The notes below the pieces were generated by a model. The model did not search any database. It had not been told where the DNA came from and worked only from the letters and a program-made list of their open reading frames with translations. The position numbers and the translations under genes were made by a program. Positions 39,694 through 41,142 of a stretch of DNA of 41,142 nucleotides are shown in pieces. Position 1 is the first letter of the stretch. Each line of letters opens with the position of its first letter. Location of the stretch: assembly GCA_030153805.1 (NCBI GenBank), contig JASKLG010000008.1, forward strand, positions 1 to 41,142, in the 5' to 3' direction. The stretch comes from Bacillota bacterium. GTDB taxonomy: Bacteria > Bacillota > DTU030 > DUMP01.

Positions 39694-40664
39694 CTGTCTT
39701 CCTCCTCGCCAGCATATCGACGAAGGCTTCTACGCGTGTGTCGAGCCCTGCCTGCCCGGTTTGTTCGTCAAGCGTGAGGGTAACGAGAGGAACACCGCGC
39801 AATTTTGCTTCTAGTTCCAACATCTTTCCCAACATGGCGTCTGGAGCACAGGCAAAGGTGGATACATGAATAACGCCATCCACTCGTCTCTCAGACTGCA
39901 TCCAGAATTTCCCGGCTTTGAGAACCATGTTACTGTAATGCCAGAAAAGCTCTTTATGTAATCGGTAACGTCTAAGTTCCCGAGCAGGTACCATGTCGGC
40001 CGTGTGCACCCTGGCACCCAAGCGTTGTAGCTTTCTCAGGAGTCCTCCGTTCAAAAAAGCGTCATGAACAGTGTAGGGATAACCTAAAACTGCAATGTCG
40101 AGTTGAAATTTCCCGGCTTCGTTAACCCCTAATTCATCTCTCTTATCTCCGGTATAAGGCCTGAGGGCCGGCGCTACCAACTCTCCACGGATAAGAGCTG
40201 CCTCAAAAGTTTTTTGCGCCGATACGGCGCGATAATAGGCGGTTCGGAAATCCTTGTTTGGAGCCCATTCTCGTTGTATTTTACGACAAAGGCTACGCAG
40301 ACTCCAAGGCGATGTCAGATTAACCCGCACCTCAATCAGCGCCGGCAGGTTCCGCATGGAGTATTTGACCATCTCCGGCAGAGCCAAAAACTTAGGACAG
40401 AAGGTAGCTTGCGAACCTACGTTCACCATGCGGGGCAAAAAAAATAGCGTCCACCTGTTGACTGGCCAAATGCGCTACATGGCCGTGAAAGACTTTAACC
40501 GGTACGCAAAGGTCGGTGGAAGCCTCCTCCACTCCTCTGTCCAGAATCGCCTTGTTGGTAAGCGGCGAAACCACTACCTCATACCCTAACTCAGCCCAAA
40601 AAGTGTACCAAAACGGTAAATACGTATAGAAAAAGAGAGACCGTGGGATGCCGACCCGTTTCAC
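39665..40664 (-). pseudogene. Acyl-CoA dehydratase activase-related protein, frameshifted at a T8 run
   Basis: Two frames together make one protein of about 332 residues. The N-terminal part (40664 down to about 40440) reads MKRVGIPRSLFFYTYLPFWYTFWAELGYEVVV to SQQVDAIF. The C-terminal part (40438 to 39665) continues LPRMVNVGSQATFCPKFLALPEMVKYS and ends with the same DEQTGQAGLDTRVEAFVDML tail as its neighbour. The join lies on T8 of the coding strand; seven T would restore VDAIFLPRMV. It may be a real frameshift, a slippage site or a sequencing error. The C-terminal part has no ribosome site of its own. First gene of the minus-strand operon. Confidence 0.75.
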
Positions 40665-40708
40665 GGTTTAACCCCCCAAGTTCTGCCACGCCTGCCGGGT
40701 TCAGAGAC

Positions 40709-40737
40709 AATATACTCCTGCTCTAAGAGTCTGTCAA
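40709..40737 (-). promoter_or_regulatory. Promoter of the activase operon
   Basis: On the minus strand: TTGACA (40732-40737), 17-base spacer, TATATT (40709-40714), 45 bases before the GTG start at 40664. Confidence 0.82.
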
Positions 40738-40800
40738 ACCTCTTTTCGCCGGGCAGAAGATGCTGCTAGATTATGGTTTGTAGTAGTTGACAAAAAAAGC

Positions 40801-41142
40801 CTACAAGGTTAGCAGACCTCGTTCTAGCAATGCCTGGGCAGCTCGTAGAACTGCAATTTCTACCTGAAAACGCGATAGACCGCCCTGAAGGAAGACTGCG
40901 TAAGGCGGGCGCAGGGGGGCGTCGGCGGAGAGCTCTAAAGACGCCCCTTGTATAAAGGTTCCGGCCGCCATCACGACCGGTGTCTGGTAACCGGGAAGAG
41001 GAGCAGGCTCGGGACGAACAAAGGAATTAACAGGAGAGTTCTCTTGAATGGCCTGGCAGAAAGTCAGAACCGCTTCGGGTTGTCCGAGCAAGATGGCCTG
41101 AACGATGTCAGAGCGAACTTCCTCCGGTGCCGGAGAAACGGC
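40801..41142 (-). CDS. Aluminium resistance / methionine gamma-lyase family protein, C-terminal part
   Basis: Cut by the window end; the frame is open to 41142, giving at least 113 residues. NSPVNSFVRPEPAPLPGYQTPVVMAAGTFIQGASLELSADAPLRPPYAVFLQGGL is the hallmark of the Alr-type, PLP-dependent family (PF06838), and it continues into a helical end. The reaction is not certain; the name comes from an aluminium resistance phenotype and from homology to gamma-lyases. No clear terminator hairpin is seen, but TTTTTTT follows the stop. Confidence 0.88.
   Translation of the reverse strand, partial: AVSPAPEEVRSDIVQAILLGQPEAVLTFCQAIQENSPVNSFVRPEPAPLPGYQTPVVMAAGTFIQGASLELSADAPLRPPYAVFLQGGLSRFQVEIAVLRAAQALLERGLLTL

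Noticed and set aside
40392-40438. Second gene starting independently at TTG 40438
   Set aside because: No ribosome site, and the sequence continues the family alignment directly from the upstream frame, so a frameshift explains it better.

Overview
The window looks like a chromosomal segment of a moderately GC-rich, probably thermophilic anaerobic Firmicute close to Moorella and its relatives. This is inferred from gene content: UPF0735/PheB, YaaL (DUF2508), YpmA-like (DUF4264), EF-G2, ComFB, FmdB-type zinc ribbons, CoA-enzyme activases and an Alr-type lyase. Strong sigma-A style promoters, GGAGG ribosome sites and tRNA genes with encoded CCA agree. I see no phage, IS element or CRISPR array; most of the window is core genome.

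Layout. 1-1.2 kb: end of a nicotinate phosphoribosyltransferase, then six tRNAs (Leu, Leu, Val, Asp, Phe, Gly) behind an extended -10 promoter, closed by a terminator. 1.2-2.4 kb: exported metallo-beta-lactamase protein and DUF3006. 2.4-6.3 kb: threonine operon pheB-like/hom/thrC/thrB, whose promoter overlaps the preceding terminator. 6.3-9.8 kb: tRNA-Pro, a GT4 glycosyltransferase and a large phosphatase-like membrane protein, translationally coupled. 9.9-17.6 kb: speH, a divergent L,D-transpeptidase-like protein, YaaL, Ddl, EF-G2, a Cys-rich protein, SurE and a TPR protein. 17.6-22 kb: mtaD and nth convergent, mgsA, and a protein that appears to fuse a nitroreductase-like domain to a long TPR array. 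22-25.7 kb: five minus-strand tRNAs, FmdB, YpmA-like, mtnN, a YflT-type stress protein, a fur/csoR-like regulator pair and tRNA-Arg. 25.8-35.8 kb: a contiguous type IV pilus operon, pilB-pilT-pilC-pilA-pilD-four pseudopilin-type genes-comFB-pilM-pilN-pilO. 35.8-41.1 kb: DUF1893, a cupin, lexA, a minus-strand cluster of one CoA-enzyme activase and two activase-related proteins (the first frameshifted at a T8 run), and the end of an Alr/methionine gamma-lyase-family gene.

How the genes work together. Threonine synthesis runs through Hom, ThrB and ThrC. SpeH (SAM decarboxylase), MtnN and MtaD all touch SAM by-products but sit in separate units. The pilus operon is a monoderm-style set: ATPases, platform, major and minor pilins, peptidase and PilMNO, with no secretin or PilP, and with ComFB embedded. 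Ddl, the PG-binding protein and the GT4/phosphatase pair point to the envelope.

The most unusual items are the nitroreductase-like/TPR fusion, the L,D-transpeptidase-like protein with an altered catalytic motif and an unassigned C-terminal half, the T8 frameshift in the activase-related gene, a CsoR-family regulator with Gln in place of the copper-ligand His, and an intrinsic terminator for mtaD written inside the nth coding sequence. All family assignments come from reading motifs by eye; no database search was run.
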